Assembly (NCBI GenBank): GCA_014192065.1
Contig: BJHH01000001.1
Span: 62,001-126,000, forward strand
Length of the DNA: 64,000 bases
Direction: 5' to 3'
DNA from: Gemmatimonadota bacterium
GTDB lineage: Bacteria; Gemmatimonadota; Gemmatimonadetes; Gemmatimonadales; Gemmatimonadaceae
Every line of letters begins with the position of its first letter. The stretch's first letter is position 1. The notes below the pieces were generated by a model. That model saw only the letters and a list, made by a program, of their open reading frames with translations. It did not search any database and was not told the DNA's origin. Position numbers and translations under genes: made by a program. Of this stretch, positions 9,189 to 17,985 are shown in pieces.

Positions 9189-9836
9189 TCATCCGTCCAG
9201 CGCGGCAATCGCGCGGCCGAAGGCCGGGCCGACCTCGGCATTGCCCGAAGCCCTGAATCCGAGGTCGCGGAGCCGGCCGTCACTGAGCGAATAGATCCAG
9301 CCATGGACCGTGAGGTCTTGGCCTCTGTCCCACGCATCCTGCACGATCGTGGTTTCGCAGACGTTCATGGCCTGCTCGATCACGTTGAGTTCGGACAGCC
9401 GGTCAACTGCCGCTTCGCCGCCGCCGGCACGCTCGACAATCGCCGCATGCTTGTGGCGGACATCCTGCACGTGGCGCAGCCAATTGTCGATGAGGCCGAT
9501 CTTCAGGTTGTCGTGCGCGGCGCGAACGCCACCGCACCCGTAGTGACCGCAGACGATGATGTGCCTGACCTTCAGTGCGTCGACCGCATACTCAATGACG
9601 GAGAGACAGTTGAGGTCGGTGTGGACGACCACATTGGCGACGTTGCGGTGCACGAACAGTTCGCCGGGCAGGAGGTCGACAATTTCATTTGCCGGCACGC
9701 GGCTGTCGGAGCAACCGATCCAGCAGTACCCGGGCGTCTGTTGCGCCACGAGTGTCTCAAAGAAGCCCGGCTGCTCCTGCGCGATGCGGGTGGCCCAGAC
9801 GCGATTTCGGTCGAACAGATGGAAGAGATCGGGCAC
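9189..9836 (-). CDS. can: Beta-class carbonic anhydrase
   Basis: Cytoplasmic zinc enzyme interconverting CO2 and bicarbonate. Seen: the zinc ligands and Asp-Arg dyad of the beta class in CSDSRVPANEI and CGHYGCGGV (two Cys, one His, one Asp), plus LPGELFVHRNVANVV. Counting from the GTG at 9836 gives 215 residues and an N-terminus that lines up without gaps to the usual family start (DLFHLFDRNRVWATRI before PGFFETL). A longer reading from GTG 9905 would add 23 residues unlike the family. Neither start has a good ribosome binding site, so the start is uncertain. The downstream side ends at the convergent terminator. Confidence 0.93.
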   Translation of the reverse strand: MPDLFHLFDRNRVWATRIAQEQPGFFETLVAQQTPGYCWIGCSDSRVPANEIVDLLPGELFVHRNVANVVVHTDLNCLSVIEYAVDALKVRHIIVCGHYGCGGVRAAHDNLKIGLIDNWLRHVQDVRHKHAAIVERAGGGEAAVDRLSELNVIEQAMNVCETTIVQDAWDRGQDLTVHGWIYSLSDGRLRDLGFRASGNAEVGPAFGRAIAALDG

Positions 9837-9966
9837 GCGGAATGGGGGCTTGGGTACTGCATCAGGACAAGCACCAGCGGGTTCCGCAAACTGCGGCACC
9901 CGCACCGCCGTCGCAACGGCCTGTGGGGGTGAACTCGGCCGCTATTCGGCCGCACCTCCGTCGCGG

Positions 9967-10440
9967 CTACGGAATCGAGATGAGTTGCACCGTGAAAACG
10001 AGAATCGACGAGGCGGGAATCGCACCGTTGGCGATCGCGCCGTAGGCAAGGGCGGGTGGGATCACGAGTTTGCGTGTGCCGCCAACCTTCATTCCAGCGA
10101 GCCCTTCGTCCCATCCCTTGATCACATTGCCGCCACCGAGGGTGAACGCGAACGGTGCCTTGCCGACGCTCGAGTCAAATGTTGAGCCGTTGATCAGGTT
10201 GCCCGTGTAGTGGACCGTGAGGCGATTCCCGCTGACCGCGGTGTTGCCCGTTCCGGCTGGCGTGTCCTGGTAATAGAGGCCGCTGGCCGTTTTGGTCATG
10301 TTCGACAGATTGACGCCGAGCGAAGCCGCGAACGTCACGTTGGTGATGTCGGCGATCGGACCCACCGGCGCTTCGGGCGTGCACGAGGCGAGCGCGATGG
10401 CGGTGACGACTGCGATGATGGGGCGGATGGTGATGCGCAT
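9967..10440 (-). CDS. FKBP-type peptidyl-prolyl isomerase lipoprotein
   Basis: Proline isomerase assisting folding of exported proteins, anchored to a membrane by lipid. Seen: lipoprotein signal ending in LASC (residues about 16-19), a short linker, then one FKBP domain over about residues 50-157 with VHYTGNLINGSTFDSS, VIKGWDEGLAGMKVGG and IPPALAYG. At 157 residues it is a single-domain member. ATG 10440 is the natural start since the signal follows directly. It may be co-transcribed with carbonic anhydrase, about 130 bases downstream, but the link is loose. Confidence 0.9.
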   Translation of the reverse strand: MRITIRPIIAVVTAIALASCTPEAPVGPIADITNVTFAASLGVNLSNMTKTASGLYYQDTPAGTGNTAVSGNRLTVHYTGNLINGSTFDSSVGKAPFAFTLGGGNVIKGWDEGLAGMKVGGTRKLVIPPALAYGAIANGAIPASSILVFTVQLISIP

Positions 10441-10532
10441 GATGGAGTGTGTCGGGGAGGGAAGCCGCGTGAAGGTGGCGGCCTAAGGAACTTAACCCGC
10501 TTGCCCTGCCTATGGGTCTGACGTTGCCTCCG

Positions 10533-11126
10533 TCAGGCCGCTGCCTGCGATGGCGCGATCGGAACAATCCATCGTTTGTAGAGACTGGCGAGAATCACGC
10601 CGGCAGCAGTTTCAAGCACGAAGAGCCCGAACCAGAGTTCGGCCGCACCGCCGCCGCGGAGCACGGGTAGCGGCCCACCAGCCGCCGTGAGCAGGACAGC
10701 GGCGGCGACTGCCGCGGCGCCGGCGGCACGGCGCGACTTGGTGACGGTGCCGATCACCAGCGCGCCGCCCGCGAGCGCGAGCACGAACGACGCGATATCC
10801 ACCCAGATCGGCAACGACCCGCCGCGTTGGATGCGCGTGATATTGGCGAGTGCCGTGGCCGGGAATGCCGACAGCCACATCATCGCGCCGAACCGAAGTC
10901 CGCCGGTCGCACAGATGCGATCCGGCACGACCCTCACGAACTCGTGGTAGGCCCAGGTCACCGCGATGCCGATCGCGATCACGAACGGGAGCCCGCCAAG
11001 CAACTGGCCCCAGACCGGTTTGACGACGAGCGCATGCAACCCCGCGAACAGCGCGAGCCCGGAGATGCCGAGCACGCAGCCGATGGCGACGATGCGCCCG
11101 ATGAGTGGAGCCGACCGCGCCGTCAC
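10533..11126 (-). CDS. Polytopic membrane protein, function unknown
   Basis: I do not recognise a family. The 197-residue product has about six hydrophobic segments (for example RIVAIGCVLGISGLALFAGL, FVIAIGIAVTWAY, IASFVLALAGGALVIGTV, LWFGLFVLETAAGVILASL) separated by short loops, so it is an inner-membrane protein. It starts with GTG at 11126, only 6 bases after the stop of the sortilin-like gene, so the two are very probably one transcript and this protein may accompany the sortilin-like product. No charged active-site motif is visible. Confidence 0.65.
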   Translation of the reverse strand: MTARSAPLIGRIVAIGCVLGISGLALFAGLHALVVKPVWGQLLGGLPFVIAIGIAVTWAYHEFVRVVPDRICATGGLRFGAMMWLSAFPATALANITRIQRGGSLPIWVDIASFVLALAGGALVIGTVTKSRRAAGAAAVAAAVLLTAAGGPLPVLRGGGAAELWFGLFVLETAAGVILASLYKRWIVPIAPSQAAA

Positions 11127-11132
11127 GGCAGG

Positions 11133-14100
11133 CTACCGTCCCTTTGGTGCCATCACGGCGACATCGCCGGGTTGCACTTTGACCACGCGCAGCACGGTCG
11201 TCTGCTTCTGGCCCGCCACATCAAGTACGACGCGATAGTCGCCGGTCTCGGCGGTCGCTCCACCACGACCACCGCGGCCGCCGCCACCACCACCACCACC
11301 ACCGCCTCCGCGTCCACCACGCCCACCGCGCCCGGCGGCCTCTGCCAACGCGCGCTGCACCGCTGTTGGACTGCCCGTCGAATCAGGAGCCCCGAACGAT
11401 TCCGCTGGGCGCGGGTTGAATCCGCGCGGGAATCCAGGAACCTGCGCCGTGTCGGGGAAACCGCGGCCGCCGCGGCCACCGAATGCCGCGGCCATCCCGC
11501 CCCCACCTGCGTCCTGGCCGCCACCCGCGACCGCGTCTGCGGCGGCGAGGGCGAAGTTCCACGTCACTTTGTTCACTCCGGCCGCGGTGCCGCCGTTCAG
11601 GCGCGCCACGGTGTCGCCGCGTGTATTGACGACCAGTACGCGCACGGCGCCCGTGACCGCCGCATTCAGGCGATACGAAATCTCCGCGCCGTTCGGGCCA
11701 CCGTCACCCTTCCAGCCGCGCTGTGCGCGCGGCTCGGAGCCTTGGATTGGCTGCACATACTGGAATGCCGGAGGTGGTTCGAAGAGATGCGCGCTCTTGG
11801 CCACGACGGCCGGTGTCATCTGCTGTAACTGGCTGATGTCGAGAATCCAGATCGCACGCCCATGCGTGCCGGCGATCAGTTCGCGGTCGCGCGGATGGAT
11901 CTGCAGGTCGTAGACCGGAACGGTCGGGAGGTTGTTGCTCATCGGGAACCAGCGCTGGCCCTTGTTGAGCGACGCGAAGACCCCGGTCTCGGTGCCCACA
12001 TAGAGCAGGTTCGGGTTGACCGGGTCTTCGCGGATCACGTAGCTCGACGCCGGTACGCCTGAACCGTCTGGCAGGTTGCCGTTGATCGACCGGAAGGTCT
12101 TGCCCCAGTCGGTCGACATGAAGACGTACGGCTTGAAATCGTTTTCACGGTGGCCATCGCGCACGACGAACACCGTCGCCGAGTCGTGGTGTGATGGCTC
12201 GATCCGCGCGACGTGCGACATCGGTGGCGTGCCGGCGGGAAAGTGATCACTCAGGTCTTCCCAAGTGCCGCCGTCGTTCCGCGTGAGCCACACCTTGCCG
12301 TCGTCGGAGCCGGCATAGAGCAGGCCGGCACGGATCGTCGACTCGGCGATGTTGACGAGTGTCGAATTCTCCTCGGCGCCCGTGGCGTCACGGGTGATGC
12401 CGCCCGAGGCGTCGGCGGCCGCGTTGCCGTCGGCGTCGAAGCCGGTCGCGACGCGAATCCAGGTTGGGTCTGCGCGTGTCAGGTCACCGGAGATGGCGCG
12501 CGGGTTGGCGCCCTTCTCACTTGACTTGAAGACTTTTTCTGCGCCCGTGTAGACGACGCTGGCGTTGTGATACGAGACGATGAACGGTGAGTTCCAGTTC
12601 CATCGCGTGGCGACCGTCGGGTCGGCGAGGGCGCGTTTCATATTCGCGCGGATGTCGTCGATCTGCTGCTGCTGGTCGGCGGTGAGCGGCGTCGAGCCAT
12701 CGCCCTTGATGACCGAGATCTGCTGGCCAAACTGGCTGGCCGCGACGGTGCGCACCTTGGCGCTCTGGTTCTCGCCCGTGGCGAGGTTGCGGCGCGAAAT
12801 GTTGCCGCCCTGCGTCGTGTAGTAGACGTTGTTCGGATCAGCCCAGTCCTGTGCGGTGAGGAGTCCGTCGGCCGACGCCACTTGGAACCAGTCCGTCATT
12901 TGGAGCTGGCCGTTGCGGCGGCGACTCAGGCCGCAGCTTGTGCCGTTGTCCTGCAGGCCGCCGCAAATGCGGTAGGGCACCTGATAGTCGAAGCTCACGC
13001 CATAGAACTGGCCCATCGGCATGTTGTTTATCGAGTCGTACGTGCCGCCGCGATCCCACGTCTGGAAGAGACCCGCGTCGCCAGCGATGATGAAATGATC
13101 AGTGTCCGACGGGTCGATCCACATCGCGTGATAGTCTTCGTGGTTGCCCACCATTGAGAGCTTCCACGAGTAGCCGCCGTCGTCCGAGAAGGCGAAGTCC
13201 ACCGCCATCCGGTAGATGCGGTTCGGGTTCTTCGGATCGATGCGTATCTGCGAGAAGTAGAACGGACGGTTGTTGATCGTACTCATCCACTTCCAGGTCT
13301 TTCCCGCATCGGTGGACTTATAGACACCCGAGAGGAGCTGCTGCGGCTTTATGCCGCGCACGCTATCGGCCTCGACCATCACGTAGAGAATGCTGGAGTT
13401 ACTGGCCGCGATATTGATGTTCATGCGTCCCTTCGGCGTTTCTGGGAATCCGCCGCCTTTGATCTCGGTCCAACTGCGGCCGCCGTCCGTGGTCTTCCAG
13501 AGTCCGGAGCCCGGGCCGCCCGACTTGAGGAACGCTGGCTTGCGCAGACGTTCGTACGCTGCAGCGTAGAGCACTTCCGGATTGCGCGGATCCATCGCGA
13601 CGTCGACGAAGCCCGCCTTGTCGCTGATGAACTTGATCAGGTTCCAGCTCTTTCCGCCGTCCGTGGTCTTGTACATCCCGCGTTCGGGATTGTTCGTCCA
13701 GACGGCGCCGAGTGCGGCGACGTAGACGATGTTCGGATTGGTCGGGTGGACGACGATGCGACCGATGTGCTGCGTCTTCTCGAGTCCGACCGATGCCCAG
13801 CTGACGCCGCCGTCGGTGGACTTATAGACGCCGTACCCAGGGGTCACGCTGTTGCGCGAGTTCTGCTCACCGGTGCCGACATAGATGGTGTTCGGGCTCG
13901 ACGGCGCGATGGCGATGTCGCCGATCGAGGAGACCGGCATGTCGTTCCAGACGGAGAAGAAGGTCGTGCCCGCATTGACCGTCTTCCAGACGCCGGCACC
14001 GCCACCCGTGATGTAGAAGACCCGTGAGTTCTTCGGGTCCACTTCGACGTCGGTCATGCGGCCGGCCATGTTCACCGGGCCGATCGAGCGCCACTTCAGC

Positions 14101-14198
14101 GAGGCGAGTGTGGCGGCATCGGGCGACTGCGCGGCCAGGGTCGAGGTGACAGCGGCGATGGCCGCGGCGGAACGGACGAGGGGCGCGATTGGGCGCAT
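11133..14198 (-). CDS. Exported sortilin/VPS10-like BNR-repeat protein 2
   Basis: A 1021-residue exported beta-propeller protein, paralogue of the one at 2407-5688. Seen: signal peptide from ATG 14198 (MRPIAPLVRSAAAIAAVTST); the opening SLKWRSIGPVNMAGR; repeated Asp-box units (KSTDGGVSWAS, KTTDGGKSWNL, KTTDGGRSWTE, KSTDAGKTWKW, STDWGKTFRS); a C-terminal Ig-like part; and an extreme Gly/Arg tract near 11255-11345 with a run of about eleven glycines. The frame is open 155 codons further upstream, but that part overlaps the tlpA-like gene and has no family sequence, so I reject it. The ligand is unknown. The membrane protein at 10533 follows by 6 bases. Confidence 0.88.
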   Translation of the reverse strand: MRPIAPLVRSAAAIAAVTSTLAAQSPDAATLASLKWRSIGPVNMAGRMTDVEVDPKNSRVFYITGGGAGVWKTVNAGTTFFSVWNDMPVSSIGDIAIAPSSPNTIYVGTGEQNSRNSVTPGYGVYKSTDGGVSWASVGLEKTQHIGRIVVHPTNPNIVYVAALGAVWTNNPERGMYKTTDGGKSWNLIKFISDKAGFVDVAMDPRNPEVLYAAAYERLRKPAFLKSGGPGSGLWKTTDGGRSWTEIKGGGFPETPKGRMNINIAASNSSILYVMVEADSVRGIKPQQLLSGVYKSTDAGKTWKWMSTINNRPFYFSQIRIDPKNPNRIYRMAVDFAFSDDGGYSWKLSMVGNHEDYHAMWIDPSDTDHFIIAGDAGLFQTWDRGGTYDSINNMPMGQFYGVSFDYQVPYRICGGLQDNGTSCGLSRRRNGQLQMTDWFQVASADGLLTAQDWADPNNVYYTTQGGNISRRNLATGENQSAKVRTVAASQFGQQISVIKGDGSTPLTADQQQQIDDIRANMKRALADPTVATRWNWNSPFIVSYHNASVVYTGAEKVFKSSEKGANPRAISGDLTRADPTWIRVATGFDADGNAAADASGGITRDATGAEENSTLVNIAESTIRAGLLYAGSDDGKVWLTRNDGGTWEDLSDHFPAGTPPMSHVARIEPSHHDSATVFVVRDGHRENDFKPYVFMSTDWGKTFRSINGNLPDGSGVPASSYVIREDPVNPNLLYVGTETGVFASLNKGQRWFPMSNNLPTVPVYDLQIHPRDRELIAGTHGRAIWILDISQLQQMTPAVVAKSAHLFEPPPAFQYVQPIQGSEPRAQRGWKGDGGPNGAEISYRLNAAVTGAVRVLVVNTRGDTVARLNGGTAAGVNKVTWNFALAAADAVAGGGQDAGGGGMAAAFGGRGGRGFPDTAQVPGFPRGFNPRPAESFGAPDSTGSPTAVQRALAEAAGRGGRGGRGGGGGGGGGGGRGGRGGATAETGDYRVVLDVAGQKQTTVLRVVKVQPGDVAVMAPKGR

Positions 14199-14272
14199 GC
14201 GGGGAGATCCTGGCGTGAGGTGTGCGGCGTCTGCTGCCGGCCTGAGCCAGCGACACCACAAGATGCAGCCGT

Positions 14273-14287
14273 TGCGTGAATCACGCA
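14273..14287. other. Perfect 7+1+7 inverted repeat between two genes
   Basis: TGCGTGA and TCACGCA arms flank a single A. It lies 75 bases upstream of the second sortilin-like start and 46 bases past the tlpA-like stop. It could be an operator or a small hairpin; there is no T run, so it is not a standard terminator. Confidence 0.3.
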
Positions 14288-14332
14288 TCAGACGAGCCGC
14301 CAACCGGCGCGCTCGCGTGGTGCGCCGATCCG

Positions 14333-14899
14333 TCAGGCGCTGGGTTGCGCGAGTGCCTTGCGAAGCGCGTTCGTCAGCGTCGTGTCGCCCTGCTGGATCG
14401 CACCGATCTTGCGCCAGCGAATGACGCCCGTGCGATCGATCAGGAACGTTTCCGGTACGCCGATCGTGAGGAACTGCGCGGTGATGCGCTCGTCGGGGTC
14501 GAGCCAGACCGGGTAGGTCATCTGGAAGTCGCGCACGAACTCGCGGATGCCCTCTTCCATGCCGCCGTTGTCGACACTCACGCCCGCGACAACGAGCCCG
14601 TCCTTCGCATACTGCCGATGCAACGCTTCCAACTCCGGAATCTCGGTGCGGCACGGGTGGCACCAGGTGGCCCAGATGTTCAGCAACACCACTTGTCCAC
14701 GCAGCGCAGCGAGCGAAACCGAATCACCGCTGAGTGCACGCGTCGCGTACGCCGGCGCCGCTGCGCCGACCTTCACGACACCATCTGGTGTATCCATGGA
14801 GCAGGCTCCGAGCGCCGCCGCGGTGCACAGCGCCGCCACGAGCGCGGCCAGTGAAGTGCCTGACCTCAGCGCGGTTCGTGCGGCTAGCCGCCGCTGCAT
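14333..14899 (-). CDS. TlpA-like thiol-disulfide oxidoreductase lipoprotein
   Basis: Membrane-anchored periplasmic thioredoxin of the TlpA/ResA group, which normally reduces disulfides in exported proteins such as apocytochromes or copper sites. Seen: lipoprotein signal with LGAC (C33); the redox motif WCHPC (C80, C83) after LLNIWAT; VSVDNG; and the cis-proline loop IGVPETFLIDR. ATG 14899 overlaps the stop of the upstream gene in the sequence TGATG, which favours this start and implies translational coupling. A longer reading to 14965 lacks signal character. Its coupling to the Cys-motif protein upstream suggests that protein as a substrate (inference). Confidence 0.88.
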   Translation of the reverse strand: MQRRLAARTALRSGTSLAALVAALCTAAALGACSMDTPDGVVKVGAAAPAYATRALSGDSVSLAALRGQVVLLNIWATWCHPCRTEIPELEALHRQYAKDGLVVAGVSVDNGGMEEGIREFVRDFQMTYPVWLDPDERITAQFLTIGVPETFLIDRTGVIRWRKIGAIQQGDTTLTNALRKALAQPSA

Positions 14900-16131
14900 C
14901 ACCGGAAGTCCGCAGCGCGCGTTCTTGCCACGCGCACCGACGACGGACGACCGGGCACGGTCCATGCAAACCAGACGTCGTCGCCGGAGCGTGCCATGCG
15001 GGGGAACCCACTCGCACGCGCCGCACTGGACGCCGCGACCGTCGTGGCCGGACCGGCGCCCTTTTCGGTCACGCGCCGGACGCGCACGCTCGCCGTGTCG
15101 CCGCCTGTGCGCTCGATCCAGCTCACAAGCGCACTGCCATCCTTGAGCAACACCGCAGCCACGCGGCCCGCGGGCTTGCCTTCGTCCACGGTGATCGGTG
15201 CACCAAAGGTCGCGCCCGCGTCGGACGAAAAAGCGACTCGCACTCGCGGTACATCCTTCGCGCCGGTGTACCAGGCGAGCGCGACACGCTGTCCCGCGGC
15301 GTCAACGTATGGGCCATTCACCGGACAGGCGTTGATCTCCCAGTTGTCGGCGTACACGGCTTTCGGCTCCGTCCAGGTACCACCCACGCGCCGCGTCACG
15401 TAGATGTCGCGGATCTCGGTGGCCGTCCGATCGCGGTAGGCAACGATCGGTCCGTTCGCGGTGAGGGCGGCAGTCGTCTGGCAGCAGTCGCAGGCACGAC
15501 CGTCGAGCAGCACCTCTTTCGTGGGCGCACCGTCAGCGCCGATCGTCGTGGCGAACAGCATCATTTCCTGAATGGGATTCTTGCCCGTCTTGTCGGCCTT
15601 GCGGCCGTCGAGCCAGACGGCGCCGAACCCGGATCCCTCGCGCCACATCGTCACGAATCCCTTCTCCGTGGCGGAGCGATCGCCGTGCGGCGCGACCGGC
15701 GTGCCCCAGCTCTTGCCGCCGTTGGTGGACTGGGAAATGCGCACGTCATAAGCGTACGACGTGGTGCCGAAACGCTGCAGCCAGTGTGCGGCCATCTTGC
15801 CGTCGGCCTGCACGGCGAGCGACGGAAAATCGGCCCAGTTCACGAAGTAGTCGCGGCCGGCGCGGATCGTCTGCGGCGGACTCCACCTGGTGCCGTCCCA
15901 TGACGCGAATCGAAGTGCCATCGCCGAGTCCGCCGCCGGTTCAATCCAGGACAGGAACACCTTGCCGTCGGGACCCACCGCGAGGTTCGACTCGGCGGCG
16001 CCGGGTCCGGTTGGGCTCTCGATCTGCTGGAGTTCTGGCGCGGCCGACCGTGCGGTGACGGTGCGGCCGGGTGCGAACGCCAGCGCGAAGGTGCCAACGG
16101 CCACGATGGTGACGACACGAATCGTTTTCAT
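14899..16131 (-). CDS. Exported sialidase-like beta-propeller with CxCC motif
   Basis: A 410-residue exported six-bladed-propeller-like protein usually filed as exo-alpha-sialidase by fold; I see no firm catalytic set. Seen: signal peptide about 1-27; propeller repeats such as STNGGKSWGTP and SSDAGATFGAP; and cysteines C214, C216 and C217 (ACDCC) with C269 (ACPVNGP), all in otherwise cysteine-poor sequence. Four clustered thiols in an exported protein suggest a metal site or disulfides (inference). The TlpA-like gene starts inside its stop codon, so the pair is co-translated. It may be a redox or copper protein rather than a sialidase. Confidence 0.8.
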   Translation of the reverse strand: MKTIRVVTIVAVGTFALAFAPGRTVTARSAAPELQQIESPTGPGAAESNLAVGPDGKVFLSWIEPAADSAMALRFASWDGTRWSPPQTIRAGRDYFVNWADFPSLAVQADGKMAAHWLQRFGTTSYAYDVRISQSTNGGKSWGTPVAPHGDRSATEKGFVTMWREGSGFGAVWLDGRKADKTGKNPIQEMMLFATTIGADGAPTKEVLLDGRACDCCQTTAALTANGPIVAYRDRTATEIRDIYVTRRVGGTWTEPKAVYADNWEINACPVNGPYVDAAGQRVALAWYTGAKDVPRVRVAFSSDAGATFGAPITVDEGKPAGRVAAVLLKDGSALVSWIERTGGDTASVRVRRVTEKGAGPATTVAASSAARASGFPRMARSGDDVWFAWTVPGRPSSVRVARTRAADFR

Positions 16132-16245
16132 GGAAGCGCCTTTGTGAAGTGGGTGCCGTGGTCGAGAGGGCCTAGGTGCCGATAGGACGAATGTGCTGCC
16201 GAGGATTCGACACGCAAGCGGTCCGCCCCCACAGCGAACGCGTGA

Positions 16246-16674
16246 TCAGCGGGCAACCAACTCGGCGTCGAGCGTCATCGGCACCGCCGAAAGGGCCTTC
16301 GACACGATGCAGCCGACCAGCATCTCCTCGGCAAACTTCTGAAACTCGGCGGCAGAAATACCCGGCACCGCGCCACGTGTTGTCAGCGCGATCGCGGAAA
16401 TCCCGAAGCCGGCGTCCCCCTTGGTGAGGTGTACCGCGGCCGTGGTGTGGATGCTCGTAGGCTGGTGGCCCGCCTTGAAGAGCGAGTTGTTCAGCGCCAT
16501 CGAGTAGCAGGCCGCGTGCGCGGCGCCGAGGAGTTCTTCGGGATTGGTGCCTTGGCCGTCTTCAAACCGAGTCGAGAACGAATACGGGCCATCAAAACTG
16601 CCGCTTCCAAGCCTGACGTTTCCGTTGCCCGTCTTGAGGTCGCCCGTCCAGCGTGCGTCTGCTTTGCGATCCAT
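16246..16674 (-). CDS. osmC: OsmC-type peroxiredoxin
   Basis: Cytoplasmic thiol peroxidase that reduces organic hydroperoxides. At 142 residues it matches the OsmC length. Seen: the two redox cysteines C56 (HAACYSMAL) and C122 (VGCIVSKAL), the N-terminal RWTGDLKTGNG and the central GTNPEELLGAA. ATG 16674 follows GGAG at suitable spacing. It stands alone, with 114 bases to the sialidase-like start downstream. Confidence 0.94.
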   Translation of the reverse strand: MDRKADARWTGDLKTGNGNVRLGSGSFDGPYSFSTRFEDGQGTNPEELLGAAHAACYSMALNNSLFKAGHQPTSIHTTAAVHLTKGDAGFGISAIALTTRGAVPGISAAEFQKFAEEMLVGCIVSKALSAVPMTLDAELVAR

Positions 16675-16843
16675 CGGAGCTGCTCCGTGTCGTGAAAGAG
16701 GTTCGGCGCCCGCCGACAGTCAGTCAGCGGGTGCATACGGAGTATTGCGAGGTGGCCCGCCGCTTACCAGTAGGTCGGTCCGGGCGATCGGTCCTGGCGC
16801 GATCGGTCAGGTGACCGATAGCGCTCACGAGCCGCCCGATGCC

Positions 16844-17350
16844 CTACAACGTCTCGCGCGGCACGCCTGCCGCAGCGCGCCAGGCCTGAAGTTGCCCCAG
16901 ATGATATCCGAGGTGTCCGGTGAGGAGGTAGCCGACGAACTCGCCAGCGTTCTTCAGGTGGCGCCCGGACGGCGGGAACGGATTGGGTGCAGAGAGTGCG
17001 TCGTCGTCCAGCTGTGTGGCCGCGTCACGCAGGTCGGTGTACACGCGCTGCAGCGTTTCGATCAGGTCCGCCATTGGCGGATACTGTGCCGCGTCGTGTG
17101 ATGGCTGTGTGCCGGGGTTGAACAGCGCGCGCCATGCCTTCGGGCAGATCGCCGGGCGCCCGCAGACCTTTCGTGCGAAGTCGCCCGTCACCGCGAGGTG
17201 GCCGAGTACCCAGCCTGCCGTCTTGAGGCCGGGCACTGGCTCGAGCGCGCGGTGCGCGTTGGTCAGGCCGTGAAAGAGCAGTGCTGCGCTCGCTAACTGA
17301 TGCCCGCACTGATTGGCGGGCAGAGTGAGTAGATGCATGGCGTCGCTCAC
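16844..17350 (-). CDS. DinB-like four-helix metal-binding protein
   Basis: A 168-residue member of the DinB/YfiT-like superfamily, cytoplasmic; members bind a divalent metal and some are thiol-dependent transferases. Seen: the histidine pattern typical of the fold, with GHLAVTGDFAR in the middle and LLTGHLGYHLGQLQAWR at the end. The GTG start at 17350 overlaps the stop of the histidine phosphatase gene in GTGA, so the two are coupled; an ATG four codons later is an alternative. The specific reaction cannot be read from sequence. Confidence 0.8.
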   Translation of the reverse strand: MSDAMHLLTLPANQCGHQLASAALLFHGLTNAHRALEPVPGLKTAGWVLGHLAVTGDFARKVCGRPAICPKAWRALFNPGTQPSHDAAQYPPMADLIETLQRVYTDLRDAATQLDDDALSAPNPFPPSGRHLKNAGEFVGYLLTGHLGYHLGQLQAWRAAAGVPRETL

Positions 17351-17898
17351 TTCATCGCCGGGCAGCCGGTCGCCAGCTCCGGAGACGGCGCACCGTAGGA
17401 GGACAGCACGACGCGCGCCGATGCGCCGTCGATGACCAGAGTGTAGAAGTTGGAATACTGCGAATCGCAGAGGTCGGGCAGTTTCGGTCCGCCGAGTGCC
17501 GCGATGATCTGCGTGACGGTGTTGCTATGCCCGACGACGAGCACCGTCTGGCCGACATGTTTGCGCACTGCGTCGGCCACGGCCTTGGCGTGGTCGGCCA
17601 CTGCGCCGCTGACCGGCACGGTTTCCATCGTCAGTCCGAGCGCTTGAGCGGTCGGCTTGGCCGTGTCTTTCGTGCGCACCAACTGGGTCGTGATCACCGC
17701 CTGCACGTGGGCGTTGACGAGCGCGGCAGCGAGCGCCTTGGCGCGAGCGGTCCCGGCATCCGTCAGCGGGGGATCGTTTGCGGGCGTCGTGCCCTTTTCT
17801 GCGTGCCGCACGATGATCGCGACCGTGGGCGCTGCCTGTGCGAAGGCGATCGCGGGGGCAAAGGCGAGGGTCAGGATGGCCGAGCGGAAGCGTCGCAT
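17347..17898 (-). CDS. Exported histidine phosphatase (SixA/PGM type)
   Basis: A 183-residue phosphatase of the histidine phosphatase superfamily, carried outside the cytoplasm. Seen: signal peptide about 1-22; RHAEK at residues 31-35 with catalytic H32; LTDAGTARAKALA; and the second histidine in VVGHSNTV. The short length without a large cap resembles SixA-like proteins, but export argues against a phosphorelay role. It is coupled to the DinB-like gene by a 4-base overlap. Confidence 0.88.
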   Translation of the reverse strand: MRRFRSAILTLAFAPAIAFAQAAPTVAIIVRHAEKGTTPANDPPLTDAGTARAKALAAALVNAHVQAVITTQLVRTKDTAKPTAQALGLTMETVPVSGAVADHAKAVADAVRKHVGQTVLVVGHSNTVTQIIAALGGPKLPDLCDSQYSNFYTLVIDGASARVVLSSYGAPSPELATGCPAMK

Positions 17899-17985
17899 GA
17901 TGACCGAGTAGCGGGGAGGGTGAAGCGTCAGCCAACGGGCTGCGGAGACATCTCCAATCCTATCACCTGCCGGAACAGATGGCGT

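Noticed and set aside
11255-11345. CCACCACCACC runs that look like a repeat array or CRISPR
   Set aside because: They encode in-frame Gly/Arg stretches of the sortilin-like protein; no spacers or regular repeats.
14199-14663. N-terminal extension of the second sortilin-like protein
   Set aside because: Overlaps the tlpA-like gene out of frame and is Arg-rich; the signal peptide starts at 14198.
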